A stretch of DNA of 32,220 nucleotides from SCTG01 sp036005325. GTDB lineage: Bacteria > Nitrospirota > Nitrospiria > Nitrospirales > NS-4. The notes under the pieces were generated by a model. That model saw only the letters and a list, made by a program, of their open reading frames with translations, did not search any database and was not told where the DNA came from. The DNA lies in assembly GCA_036005325.1 (NCBI GenBank), contig DASYQR010000053.1, forward strand, positions 1 through 32,220, in the 5' to 3' direction. The translations under genes and the position numbers were made by a program. Positions within the stretch are counted from its first letter, which is position 1. Each line of letters opens with the position of its first letter. Shown in pieces: positions 17,983 through 24,990 of the stretch.

Positions 17983-18567
17983 ATGCCCCACCTCAGCCCG
18001 CAGACTCTGACGCAAGACGAGCAGCGAGCAATCCTGCGTGCAACCGCCCGGAATCTCCGGGACCACCTGATCTACTCCCTGGCATTCGGAACTGGACTAC
18101 GGCTGGCCGAGATTGTAGGACTCGACGTGGGCGATGTCTACACGCCTGATGGCAAGCCCCGGAACCGGGTACGCCTGCGGCCCGAGATCGCCAAGAACGG
18201 CACGGCAGGTGACGTGTTCCTGCCCGACGCCCTGCTGGCCAAGTTCCGGAGATTCTGGCGGCACAAGGTCACTAGGCGCGAGGGGCTACGGCCTGGGGAT
18301 CCGCTCTTCTGCAATCAGAGCCGCGCCCGCATCTCACCCCGACGCGTCCAGTTCGCTTTCCGGACCTGGCAGGTGAAGGCGGGATTCGATCGGCTGTACC
18401 CCTTCCACGCGCTACGACACACGGCGGTCACGAACGTCTATCGGGCGTCGAGGGACCTGTTCCTGGCGCAGCGGTTCGCGAGGCATGTGTCGCCGCTCAC
18501 GACGACGCTGTACACGCATCCATCGGATCAGGAGATGTGGGAAAAGGTCCGCAGGTTGTCCTGCTAG
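17983..18567 (+). CDS. Minimal tyrosine recombinase (catalytic domain only)
   Basis: A 194-residue site-specific recombinase with the full active set: R40 (GTGLRLAE), K71 (EIAKNG), H142-x2-R145 (FHALRH), H168 (ARHVSP) and Y177 (LYTHPSD). GGAGG lies six bases before the ATG and an in-frame stop lies a little upstream, so it appears complete. It lacks the N-terminal SAM-like core-binding domain of XerC/D and phage integrases (usual length about 300), as in other very short integrase-like recombinases. Members of the family cut and rejoin DNA through a 3'-phosphotyrosine. Two decayed copies of its 3' end follow at 19449 and 20545. It is divergent from the restriction operon and convergent with the CPXCG gene, four bases away. 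Confidence 0.9.
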   Translation: MPHLSPQTLTQDEQRAILRATARNLRDHLIYSLAFGTGLRLAEIVGLDVGDVYTPDGKPRNRVRLRPEIAKNGTAGDVFLPDALLAKFRRFWRHKVTRREGLRPGDPLFCNQSRARISPRRVQFAFRTWQVKAGFDRLYPFHALRHTAVTNVYRASRDLFLAQRFARHVSPLTTTLYTHPSDQEMWEKVRRLSC

Positions 18568-18571
18568 CAGC

Positions 18572-18829
18572 TCACTGCGCCACTTCGACCGACACCTTGG
18601 CAGCCCCAGTCTCGTCGTAGCTCAACCTCACACGGCAGGGCCGACAGCAGACCTGGCAATCCTCCACGCACTCCTGCGCTTTGCCTCCGCCAGGGTCCAG
18701 GCCGATCACGATCGTCTTACCGCAATAGGGGCACGCGACCTCGGCCTCGGTGTCGAGCACGACATCGTCTGTCAGGGCATCAGGGCGGGCATGACCGGAC
18801 TCATCATCGCTATCGTTGCCGCTGAACAT
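18572..18829 (-). CDS. CPXCG-type cysteine-rich zinc-ribbon protein
   Basis: An 85-residue protein with ACPYCGKTIVIGLDPGGG, then ECVEDCQVCCRPCRVRL, the signature of the CPXCG (PF14255) family; the paired Cys sets should bind one zinc. The role of the family is unknown. The family core is about 60 residues, so the acidic first 25 residues from the ATG at 18829 may not be translated; no ribosome site is visible there and a GTG within the DDVVLD stretch is an alternative. It converges on the recombinase and diverges from the lipoprotein gene, so it looks like cargo between recombinase 3' ends. Confidence 0.75.
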   Translation of the reverse strand: MFSGNDSDDESGHARPDALTDDVVLDTEAEVACPYCGKTIVIGLDPGGGKAQECVEDCQVCCRPCRVRLSYDETGAAKVSVEVAQ

Positions 18830-18905
18830 GGCAGATTACTTTACCATCCGCCGCGTCCTGCCTTCGTGTATTCTTCGATCGCACGAAACCCCCATGGAGG
18901 ACACA

Positions 18906-19448
18906 ATGGTCCGTCGTGCTGGAGTGGTTGTCGGCGCGACATTTCTCACGCTCTCCTGCGCCACACCGGTCCATCAGACTACCGGTCAGTGGGCTCCAGG
19001 AATGGCGGTGGTCGCTACACCGAAGGTAGTACTTCTCGATATTGCTGACGGCCAAGAGCGCGGCCAGGAGGCAACGACGGGAAGCGGTCAGGCCATGGTC
19101 GGCGCACTGCGTGATCGCCTCATGGGTCACACCATCGCCGTTCAGACCATTCAGTCGGTAGCGATTGAGCAGGGCTACGAGGAAGCAACTCGGCTAGGCT
19201 TCGATTATATGCTTCGCGGGGTCTTCACGAATTGGGAGGACAATGCCACCGCTTGGAGCGGAAATCCAGATCGTGCCGAATTCGCGATCGAACTCTACAG
19301 CGTTCCGGACAAGCGTCTGGCGGGAAGCGCCAGCCACAAAGTGCAAGCCTCCGGATTCACCCTTCTGACCGGCACGCCGATGCGCTTCATCCCGGAGCTC
19401 GCAGACAACACTCTCGGAAGACTGTTCGGCTGGCCTACCGTGGAGTAG
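18906..19448 (+). CDS. Lipoprotein, DUF4823-like
   Basis: A 180-residue protein. The ATG at 18906 has GGAGG six bases upstream. The N-terminus MVRRAGVVVGATFLTLSC gives a basic start, hydrophobic core and lipobox with Cys18, so it should be lipidated. The mature part contains a glycine/serine step (GSGQAM), GFDYMLRG and WEDNATAWSGNPDRAEF, which I recognise as the hallmark block of DUF4823 lipoproteins. The function of that family is unknown. The stop codon at 19446-19448 directly abuts the decayed recombinase 3' end, so this gene fills the interval between the intact recombinase and its first remnant. Confidence 0.78.
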   Translation: MVRRAGVVVGATFLTLSCATPVHQTTGQWAPGMAVVATPKVVLLDIADGQERGQEATTGSGQAMVGALRDRLMGHTIAVQTIQSVAIEQGYEEATRLGFDYMLRGVFTNWEDNATAWSGNPDRAEFAIELYSVPDKRLAGSASHKVQASGFTLLTGTPMRFIPELADNTLGRLFGWPTVE

Positions 19449-19610
19449 CCCGCGCTGCGTGACACTGCGGTAACGAGCGCCTACCGTGCTTCTTGCGCCC
19501 TTCTCCTAGTGCAGAGGTGTGCGAGGCACGTGTCGCCGCCGACCACGACGATCTACACCCATCCTAGTGATCAGGAGTTGTGGGCCGGGGTTCGCCGCCT
19601 GACGTGCTGA
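19449..19610 (+). pseudogene. Remnant of tyrosine recombinase 3' end (copy 2)
   Basis: Starting immediately after the lipoprotein stop, 53 codons remain open and read ALRDTAVTSAYRAS, then VQRCARHVSPPTTTIYTHPS and QELWAGVRRLTC before TGA. This matches residues 142-194 of the intact recombinase at 17983 nearly throughout (ALRHTAVTNVYRAS, AQRFARHVSPLTTT, LYTHPSDQEMWEKVRRLSC). The box II His is Pro, but Arg, the second His and the Tyr remain. No start codon or N-terminal half is present. It is oriented like the intact gene. The adjacent minus-strand gene ends inside it. Confidence 0.85.
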
Positions 19611-20529
19611 GGCGCCCCGCCTTGGGACGTCCCTTTTCCTCTTTCGGAGTAATCGCCTTCAATAGGAATTCGGCTTTCTCGACCGCTCCGAGGCTGCGCA
19701 GGTCCACGGCAGCTTGCTCAACGAGAGTTCTGAGGGTCCGAATCTCTTCCGCACGATAGTTGTCAATTTCGGCCAGCCGGGTCCAGAGGAGATTCAAGTT
19801 CGTCTCGACGCGCTCTCGAATCTGGTCAAGGGGTGTCGCCCTACTTCGCTCTTCGCTCGCAGTCTTCGCCCACTCAAGGGCAAGCGCCCAGCCGACCCGC
19901 CACTTCCGGAAGAGTTCAAGGGTTATGTCGTCTTTCCTCGCTTCCTCTGTCCATTTCTTCTGCGCTGCGTTGACGTGCAGGGCAACCAAGCCCGACTCTG
20001 CAGCGGCAAAGCCCTGCGCCAGCTTGATCGCACCTGATAGCGACAGGTGAAAGACGCCATGCCGATCGGTGTACGCAAGAGGGTCAAGGGCGAAGGGGTC
20101 TGGATCGAGATCCGTCTTCGCGATGACTCGGCGCGTTCCATTCAGACTGAGCTCCGCCTGCCCTGCGGTCGGACCCATGTCCTTGAAACACCAGTCACCG
20201 ACTTCGCCCGTGGATTCCAAGACAGCATTGACCGCCTGAATTCGGGGGTCGTCCTGGGTGCCGTCCCAAATGGCGTTTGTGGCTTCGATGACCTTCATGA
20301 GTCTCGCTTCGTCCGCAAGGAAGGCCTCGTGCTCCGCCCAAGTGGTTACGATGTTGCCGGACCGAACGTAGTCCACTAGACCAGGATGCGGGTCTTCTAG
20401 AAAGCGGACCTTCCACTTACCGGGCCTCACCTTTTGGATGATCTCGATGCGGTGGATGGGTGAGCCCCGTTGACGGTGGTTCTCTCGCCAGCCGTACTGA
20501 TGTCCGGGTTCGAGGCTCAGCCTTTCCAC
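19564..20529 (-). CDS. Hypothetical protein with an N-terminal SH3-like segment (guess)
   Basis: A 321-residue soluble protein that I do not recognise. I chose the GTG at 20529 because GGAGG lies five bases upstream; a GTG at 20535 is in frame. The first 65 residues (WRENHRQRG, KVRPGKWKVRFLEDPHPGL) look like a small beta domain such as those setting spacing in phage or restriction-associated proteins. The C-terminal 120 residues are helical and charged (RERVETNLNLLWTRLAEIDNYRAEEIRTL split by predicted helices), possibly coiled coil. Its final codons (GEPRPTTPDH) are read antisense through the recombinase remnant, so the gene's present 3' end was created or shifted by recombination there. It lies between recombinase remnants 2 and 3 as a cassette. 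Confidence 0.65.
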   Translation of the reverse strand: MERLSLEPGHQYGWRENHRQRGSPIHRIEIIQKVRPGKWKVRFLEDPHPGLVDYVRSGNIVTTWAEHEAFLADEARLMKVIEATNAIWDGTQDDPRIQAVNAVLESTGEVGDWCFKDMGPTAGQAELSLNGTRRVIAKTDLDPDPFALDPLAYTDRHGVFHLSLSGAIKLAQGFAAAESGLVALHVNAAQKKWTEEARKDDITLELFRKWRVGWALALEWAKTASEERSRATPLDQIRERVETNLNLLWTRLAEIDNYRAEEIRTLRTLVEQAAVDLRSLGAVEKAEFLLKAITPKEEKGRPKAGRLSTSGGEPRPTTPDH

Positions 20530-20544
20530 GACCACCTCCCTCTA

Positions 20545-20622
20545 TCACGACCCTCAACTGCGGTCTGCGGGAACCCGAGCGGCCAGGAGATGTGGAAGAA
20601 AGCACGCGGCTTGACATACTAG
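20545..20622 (+). pseudogene. Remnant of tyrosine recombinase 3' end (copy 3)
   Basis: About 25 codons ending in TAG read approximately SRPSTAVCGNPSGQEMWKK, then ARGLTY. Aligned with SPLTTTLYTHPSDQEMWEK and VRRLSC of the intact recombinase, the QEMW core is identical while the catalytic Tyr codon has become Cys. It is shorter and more diverged than copy 2, in the same orientation, and sits between the starts and ends of two cargo genes. An older insertion event is inferred. Confidence 0.7.
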
Positions 20623-20633
20623 CCCGATAGCGC

Positions 20634-21560
20634 TCATGCCTCCTTCTCCTTGACGACCATCTGCTCGAGGTGGCTCACAATCAAATCCCTCGCAACTTGG
20701 TCCAACAGGTTCGCCAAGAAGACTGTCGCGTGATAATCGTTCCAGTCATCGGGATTGAGCGAAGGCTCTGTCTTCGGGAATGTGTGAGAGATCCGTCGGC
20801 GATGTGTTCTGTCGAGGTACTTGTACAGCTCACCGAAGGACTTCCCTTCCCAAGCAGAGGCCCACTCTGGTGGTGCCAGCGCGAAAAGGAGCATGTCCTT
20901 CGTGATACGTGTAGGTGGCTCTCTGTACTCCACTCCACGCCTGTCCAGGTTCTCCTTGAGTGAACCAATCAAGATCGTCTTTCTCTCGTAGAATCCCTCG
21001 AGTACCTTGAAGAACATGAGGAATTGGAAATATGGGCTCGGGCTCGCTTTCCCCTCCCGATAGAGTCCCAGGATGACGTGCCAGTGCTCTCCAAGTTGCA
21101 ACCCCATTGGCAGCCAAAACCGTTCAGATGCGGCATGCTGTGGTCGCGCCTCATATTTCGCGTTGTGCTTCTCATCGAGCACAGTCATCCCATAGATCCC
21201 AATGGGGATACCCATGATCGACGACCAAAAGCTCACGGTAGACATCACAAGCGGATATGTTGTCGCGATTGCTAGATTAGGTGATGGCACTTGAGGCAAG
21301 AATGATATCGCTCCGAGACGGCCCTCCTCATTGCGTTCAAACCGCACGGGGATTTTGATTTGATCCGTTCCTTCCACGTTGCGCTGTGTGTTTGCTTCTA
21401 GGGTGACCTGAGAGTCTCCGATCCGCCTAGTTGCTGGGTCCTCCAGAGCGTAATGCACGACAAACCGTCGAATATCATGGTCTCCACGTGAGGCTGCGTA
21501 CTCTTTTGGCCCTGCGCCCTTTTGCCAGAGGGATAGGCCGAAATTTGGAATCCACGGCAT
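20634..21560 (-). CDS. Hypothetical protein, possibly MauJ-like
   Basis: A 308-residue protein starting at an ATG. The central block SPYFQFLMFFKVLEGFYERK and the surrounding helical pattern recall proteins annotated as methylamine utilisation MauJ in mobile or accessory regions; this is from memory and weak, and no other mau gene is near. Residues 1-120 appear beta-rich (IRRFVVHYALEDP, GRLGAISFLPQVPS), and the C-terminal 100 residues are helical and charged. It starts downstream of the small basic protein at 21597-21905 on the same strand, and its end lies 12 bases from recombinase remnant 3, so it is the next cassette in the series. Confidence 0.6.
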   Translation of the reverse strand: MPWIPNFGLSLWQKGAGPKEYAASRGDHDIRRFVVHYALEDPATRRIGDSQVTLEANTQRNVEGTDQIKIPVRFERNEEGRLGAISFLPQVPSPNLAIATTYPLVMSTVSFWSSIMGIPIGIYGMTVLDEKHNAKYEARPQHAASERFWLPMGLQLGEHWHVILGLYREGKASPSPYFQFLMFFKVLEGFYERKTILIGSLKENLDRRGVEYREPPTRITKDMLLFALAPPEWASAWEGKSFGELYKYLDRTHRRRISHTFPKTEPSLNPDDWNDYHATVFLANLLDQVARDLIVSHLEQMVVKEKEA

Positions 21561-21596
21561 GGGTGGGCTGGATCTCCCTTCCGCATAGCGCTTTCG

Positions 21597-21905
21597 CTAC
21601 TTGAGCTCCTTCGCCCTCGCGATCGCCGCTCTCACGCCCTTTACCGCTTTGACCTCCCTCACCTGCGCCTTCTGCCGCGGCTTCAGCTGCCGCATGTAGC
21701 CCATGTAGCGGCCCTGGAGGACCATGGAGGCGCGGGCCTTGGCGGAGAGTCGGGGACGAGAGCGACCGTTGGCTTTCTGGGCTCCGTTCAATGCCACCCC
21801 TGCTGATAGCAACGGGGTCAGGCGACGGAGAGAACGATCGAACGCCTTGAGGGTCTGACGGAGGCTTAGGATTTCATTGCTGACACGACGGTGGAGACTG
21901 GCCAA
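21597..21905 (-). CDS. Small basic protein of unknown function
   Basis: A 102-residue protein rich in Arg and Lys (RRPRLS-like segment RSRPRLSAKARASM, then GRYMGYMRQLKPRQKAQVR). The start is a TTG at 21905 with AGGAGGG seven bases upstream, a strong site that decides it. The N-terminal 35 residues should form an amphipathic helix and the basic C-terminus could bind nucleic acid. It resembles a short family seen in environmental genomes, but I know of no function. It is 36 bases upstream of the 308-residue gene on the same strand and may be co-transcribed with it. Confidence 0.6.
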   Translation of the reverse strand: MASLHRRVSNEILSLRQTLKAFDRSLRRLTPLLSAGVALNGAQKANGRSRPRLSAKARASMVLQGRYMGYMRQLKPRQKAQVREVKAVKGVRAAIARAKELK

Positions 21906-22047
21906 GGATAGCCCTCCTATTCACCAGACTAAGTGTTCCGATCCCGAACTGACAATGGGAGTGTACACGCAAGGAAGCAATTAGTCGTTGCCGCCAGGAT
22001 CCAAAAACACCCGACCGGGCGAGGCCCGAGTCCGGCTGGTAGCCAGC

Positions 22048-22914
22048 CTAGGGGGTTGTCACCGCGCCAGGAGCGGTGCGATGGATGGCTTGTGTCCGTG
22101 CAGGACTAGCCTTGTCACCAAACTCTCGCCTGAAGCGCCCCTTGTATTCCTTTACCAAGTCTCCTCTATGCCACTTGAAAACCCCATTAGAAGCGTTGAA
22201 TGCATCGAGGAGACAGACATAGGCAATCTCAAGAGTCTTCCTCTCTTCGGTGGTTGGCATGGAGGGACCGTCATCCATTCCTTCTCCAACGCGCAGATAG
22301 GAATGCACTGAGCGTGGATCGGTGTGCAGCATCTGGCAGGCGAGAACATAATAGAAATACAGGTTCTTGCAATTCCCGTCACGGGCACGCTCTGCTATGC
22401 CCTCTGAGGACCAACTCCTGGTGAGCCCCTTATAGTTCGGACGCCTGGAGAGAAGAGCGGTGTACTCCGCCTCAACCTTCTTCATCACGTGCGGAGGAAT
22501 AGGATACTCATGGAACGCCTTCTCCATTCGTCTCATCCAGTCACGCTTGCCGATGACGATGTAGTCGGCGAATTGGCGCCCACGCGTTCCCGGCTTCCGA
22601 AGGATGTAGAACATGTCGATCACACCTTCGGTGAGACCTCTCAGTAGACTCTGCGCATCCTGAGCAAACCCGCTCGAGAACAGTGTGTAGGCAGCCTGAG
22701 TTGTCTTGTATGCGCGGACGAAGAGATGAAGAACCACAACCTTTTGCGCACTACGAGGTTGCCAGCCCTCGGGGAGTTTCCGCAAGGCTTGTCCCACATC
22801 CGCCATCAAGTCGTATAGAGCAACCAGAGGCTGGTGGTGCTCTTCCCAGATCTTCTCAATCAAGGCATCAGGTGGCCAGTTCGGTCTACCTATCATCTGG
22901 TGCGCTCTCGGCAC
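22048..22914 (-). CDS. DUF5677-like hypothetical protein
   Basis: A 288-residue mostly helical protein. The segment RAYKTTQAAYTLFSSGFAQD, followed by LLRGLTEGVIDMFYI, resembles DUF5677, whose members have a helical core with an R...LLR..E pattern and occur in accessory and defence regions; function is unknown. It starts with a GTG at 22914 (an ATG at 22896 is possible; both have weak ribosome sites). Only nine bases separate it from the DUF457 gene, so it is probably the last gene of the unit that starts with the toxin-antitoxin-chaperone genes. Confidence 0.65.
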   Translation of the reverse strand: MPRAHQMIGRPNWPPDALIEKIWEEHHQPLVALYDLMADVGQALRKLPEGWQPRSAQKVVVLHLFVRAYKTTQAAYTLFSSGFAQDAQSLLRGLTEGVIDMFYILRKPGTRGRQFADYIVIGKRDWMRRMEKAFHEYPIPPHVMKKVEAEYTALLSRRPNYKGLTRSWSSEGIAERARDGNCKNLYFYYVLACQMLHTDPRSVHSYLRVGEGMDDGPSMPTTEERKTLEIAYVCLLDAFNASNGVFKWHRGDLVKEYKGRFRREFGDKASPARTQAIHRTAPGAVTTP

Positions 22915-22923
22915 GTGCCCAAC

Positions 22924-23385
22924 TCAACAGAATTGCCGCGACAGCAGCGGCAATCCTCGAGGCGTCAGGGCATCCAAAGTGAGATGGGAGATGTAGCCTC
23001 CTATGAACCCTGCGGCGAATCCGGCAAGCAGCCTCCAAAACAGTTCGGCTAGAAAGTAGACAATTGTCTTGACTGGATGGGTCTCAGCGGCTCGAAGCGT
23101 TTGATACTCTCCGGCCAAGTGTCTACATTCCTTCTCCCAGGCACCTACAGTCTTCAACGTCCTGATCGCCAGAGCCTGGATCGTCAGGCTGTGGCAAACG
23201 TCGCGGTGCCAGGAGCTTGTTGCTGGCTCGAGGACGTCAGGAGTGATGCCGCCGAGCCAACCGCCCAAAGTCCCGCCGCCAATCTCAACGATCTGATTAA
23301 AATCGCCCTCACCGCTGCTGCGACAGGCAGTGATGAGGGTTCCAATGAGCGCTCCGGTCGTCGCATGATCTCGGCGGCAGGCCAA
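22924..23385 (-). CDS. DUF457/YdjM-like integral membrane protein
   Basis: A 153-residue protein starting at a TTG (23385) with GAGG six bases upstream; no ATG or GTG is available in that stretch. It carries the metal-site pattern of the membrane-bound metal-dependent hydrolase family: GGWLGGITPDVLEPATSSWH, then HRDVCHSL, and at the C-terminus YISHLTLDALTPRGLPLL. The His/Asp residues fit the family's proposed site. Two hydrophobic segments occur (about 14-58 with breaks, and 108-135). Relatives are linked to membrane or biofilm processes and occur on plasmids and islands. It lies two bases after the YjzC-like gene and nine before the DUF5677-like gene. Confidence 0.75.
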   Translation of the reverse strand: MACRRDHATTGALIGTLITACRSSGEGDFNQIVEIGGGTLGGWLGGITPDVLEPATSSWHRDVCHSLTIQALAIRTLKTVGAWEKECRHLAGEYQTLRAAETHPVKTIVYFLAELFWRLLAGFAAGFIGGYISHLTLDALTPRGLPLLSRQFC

Positions 23386-23387
23386 AT

Positions 23388-23579
23388 TTATCCTCGTCCC
23401 GACTTATTCTTGGTTCTGTCAACGATCTGGTAGCCACCTCCGGGCTTAGGCGTAGGCGGAAGAGGCCTACCTTTTGGAACAGTAACCTCATGTCCGGTTT
23501 GGCCACCACGCGGTCCAATCCTTTCGTACTGGCCGGAAGCAGGGGCGTTCTGTCCAGGTCTTAGCGGCTGCTTGCTCAT
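23388..23579 (-). CDS. YjzC-like small protein
   Basis: A 63-residue protein with RPGQNAPASGQYERIGPRGG, then EVTVPKGRPLPPTPKPG and a closing VDRTKNKSGRG. This is the complete pattern of the YjzC-like family (G-Q-x-A-P-x-S-G-x-Y, LPPTP, GRG end). The function is unknown; the proline and glycine content suggests a small beta-rich binding protein. Its ATG overlaps the SecB-like stop (ATGA), which gives translational coupling to the toxin-antitoxin-chaperone genes. Confidence 0.8.
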   Translation of the reverse strand: MSKQPLRPGQNAPASGQYERIGPRGGQTGHEVTVPKGRPLPPTPKPGGGYQIVDRTKNKSGRG

Positions 23580-24079
23580 TTCGCTTCGCCTTTCATTGAG
23601 GGTTCGGGTTGTGTGGAATCCTTCGGTCCCGCATTCAACCGGAAAACTGGAGCAACTATTCCTGGAATACCCAGCCTGCCTGCAGTGTTCTGAAGCAGCT
23701 CACGCCAGTATGGCCACGCGTTGTATACACCATTCGTTTCGGCGAAGGCCTGAACCGCTTCTGGTCTAAACGACTTCAGAGATTCTCCCGGCACGCTGTA
23801 GCGCAAGGCAAGGGTGGCGGAGATGTCCGCAACGCTTTCCGCGGGGTCAGCACTGAACTTGAGCACGCTCAGAGCGAAGCGCACGAGGACGATGATCTGT
23901 CCGGCAGTCTTATCCCTCATTCCCGTCGCTTCGGAGCTCCCTGTGCATCGCACCTGCGTCGGGATGTCGGCGATCTCGGTATTTCGCTTCGCGGAGATTT
24001 CCCGGCAATTAACACTGACGAGGTTGACGACATTCGAAATGGCGACCACTTCAGCAAAGTCCAGCGTGGGGTTCGACAT
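23576..24079 (-). CDS. SecB-like chaperone of a toxin-antitoxin-chaperone module
   Basis: A 167-residue protein. The ATG has AAAGGAG just upstream. The C-terminal part has the SecB signature: VYNAWPYWRELLQ (118-130), corresponding to the conserved PYARE-type helix, then GIPGIVAPVFRL (137-148), corresponding to the G-x-PPL-x-L-PP turn. The N-terminal half is beta-strand rich as in SecB. SecB-like proteins encoded next to a HigBA pair (Mycobacterium tuberculosis Rv1957 is the model) hold the antitoxin in a folded state through its C-terminal extension. The order toxin, antitoxin, chaperone on one strand, ten bases after the antitoxin, supports that role rather than general export. A solitary export SecB is the less likely alternative. 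Confidence 0.82.
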   Translation of the reverse strand: MSNPTLDFAEVVAISNVVNLVSVNCREISAKRNTEIADIPTQVRCTGSSEATGMRDKTAGQIIVLVRFALSVLKFSADPAESVADISATLALRYSVPGESLKSFRPEAVQAFAETNGVYNAWPYWRELLQNTAGRLGIPGIVAPVFRLNAGPKDSTQPEPSMKGEAK

Positions 24080-24088
24080 ATTTCTCCT

Positions 24089-24499
24089 TTACGCGGCCAC
24101 AGCTATGTTTTTGCGAAGCCGCTTCGGGGGATTAGGGAATTCAGCCGAACATTGGATCTCCGACTTAATCCTAGGAGTAACCTCTGGCTGCATCTCGTAG
24201 GTAAAGTCGGCTCGTTTGATTCCGGCAATCCTGGCGATACTGACGCGGGCTTCGAACCCAAGGGCGGTGAGAGCCCCCGCCCATGTGCGCAGCGTCAGGT
24301 TTCGGGATCCCGTGAGAATCTGTGTAACGAAGGCGCGGCTCTTGCCGAGCGCCTCCGCCAGTTCGGCCCTCGAGACATCAGCCTGCTTCATTGCCTCAGA
24401 AATCGACTCCGTGACCTCCAGGATGAGCTTCTCGTCCTGGTACGTCCGTCGATACTCAGCATCGGCAAGCAGATCCTCTAGGCCTTGACCGTGAGGCAT
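24089..24499 (-). CDS. higA: HigA-like antitoxin with XRE helix-turn-helix and C-terminal tail
   Basis: A 136-residue protein. AAAGGAGG precedes the ATG, an optimal site; it overlaps the toxin gene by 22 bases. Residues about 30-82 form a Cro/CI-type helix-turn-helix (VSRAELAEALGKSRAFVTQI, then LTLRTWAGALTALG). The final 35 residues (from about 100) extend past the DNA-binding domain and contain aromatic/hydrophobic spots (FTYEMQPEV, SAEFPNPPKRL). In known tripartite systems such a tail is the chaperone addiction sequence bound by the SecB-like partner. The protein should neutralise the toxin and repress its own operon at the palindrome at 24867-24896. Confidence 0.85.
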   Translation of the reverse strand: MPHGQGLEDLLADAEYRRTYQDEKLILEVTESISEAMKQADVSRAELAEALGKSRAFVTQILTGSRNLTLRTWAGALTALGFEARVSIARIAGIKRADFTYEMQPEVTPRIKSEIQCSAEFPNPPKRLRKNIAVAA

Positions 24500-24864
24500 T
24501 GCTCCTCCTTTGTCTTGCGTAAGGCGTTCATGATCCGTAAAGCTCTCTGAATCGTTTCAGGTCGCAGCTTCCATTTCTTTTTCCGTTCATAAGCTGCGAT
24601 GACAAACCGCCGGGCCGGCAAGAACCCGCCGAGAAAGCGGTGCTGGTTCTTCCTGAACTCCCAAAGCCCGGATCCTGTGACGGTCCGGAAGCGTTCATCG
24701 TTTTGTAGTCGACCGAAATCGGCCAACCTTTGCATCGCCACGTGCAGCGACGCCTTTTCATGACGCACCAGGGAATCGAACACTGCTCGCGTCTCCGATT
24801 CGCCATCGGCGTCGGCCGCGAACTCCACAGTCCCCCACCGACCAGTGGTTCCCGGAATCGTCAC
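24478..24864 (-). CDS. higB: HigB/Gp49-like toxin of the RelE superfamily
   Basis: A 128-residue protein. The RelE/Gp49-like core is visible: QRLADFGRLQNDERFRTVTG, then GLWEFRKNQHRFLGGF, RRFVIAAYERKKKWK and a C-terminal helix with IQRALRIM. Proteins of this fold cut mRNA on the ribosome; K, R and Y residues in the last strands fit. Start choice is uncertain: the GTG at 24864 lies at the operator edge with no ribosome site, while a GTG at 24828 has GGTGGGGG just upstream and would give a more usual length of 116. The toxin-first order is that of HigBA. It belongs to the tripartite module. Confidence 0.82.
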   Translation of the reverse strand: MTIPGTTGRWGTVEFAADADGESETRAVFDSLVRHEKASLHVAMQRLADFGRLQNDERFRTVTGSGLWEFRKNQHRFLGGFLPARRFVIAAYERKKKWKLRPETIQRALRIMNALRKTKEEQCLTVKA

Positions 24865-24866
24865 TT

Positions 24867-24896
24867 GTTAATGTTAACATAAACATATGTTAATGT
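24867..24896. promoter_or_regulatory. Operator/promoter of the toxin-antitoxin-chaperone operon
   Basis: AT-rich tract in GC-rich surroundings. GTTAATGT occurs at 24867-24874 and 24889-24896, 22 bases apart (two helical turns). TTAACATA (24874-24881) and TATGTTAA (24886-24893) form an 8-bp inverted repeat around AACA, and ATGTTAACAT is itself palindromic. This is a typical binding arrangement for a dimeric XRE antitoxin directly upstream of the toxin gene, and it should contain the -10 region. Confidence 0.75.
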
Positions 24897-24990
24897 ACGC
24901 CAAGGAAGTGCCCGCGCAACAGGAATCCGCCACGGTCAGCCATTGGATGAAAACAACCCATCGGGCGAGCCACCGAGGCAGTGCAGCACA

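Noticed and set aside
21950..21984. A possible fourth recombinase 3' fragment reading LTMGVYTQGSN before TAG
   Set aside because: Only about six of eleven positions agree with LTTTLYTHPSD and the sequence upstream does not align, so chance is likely.
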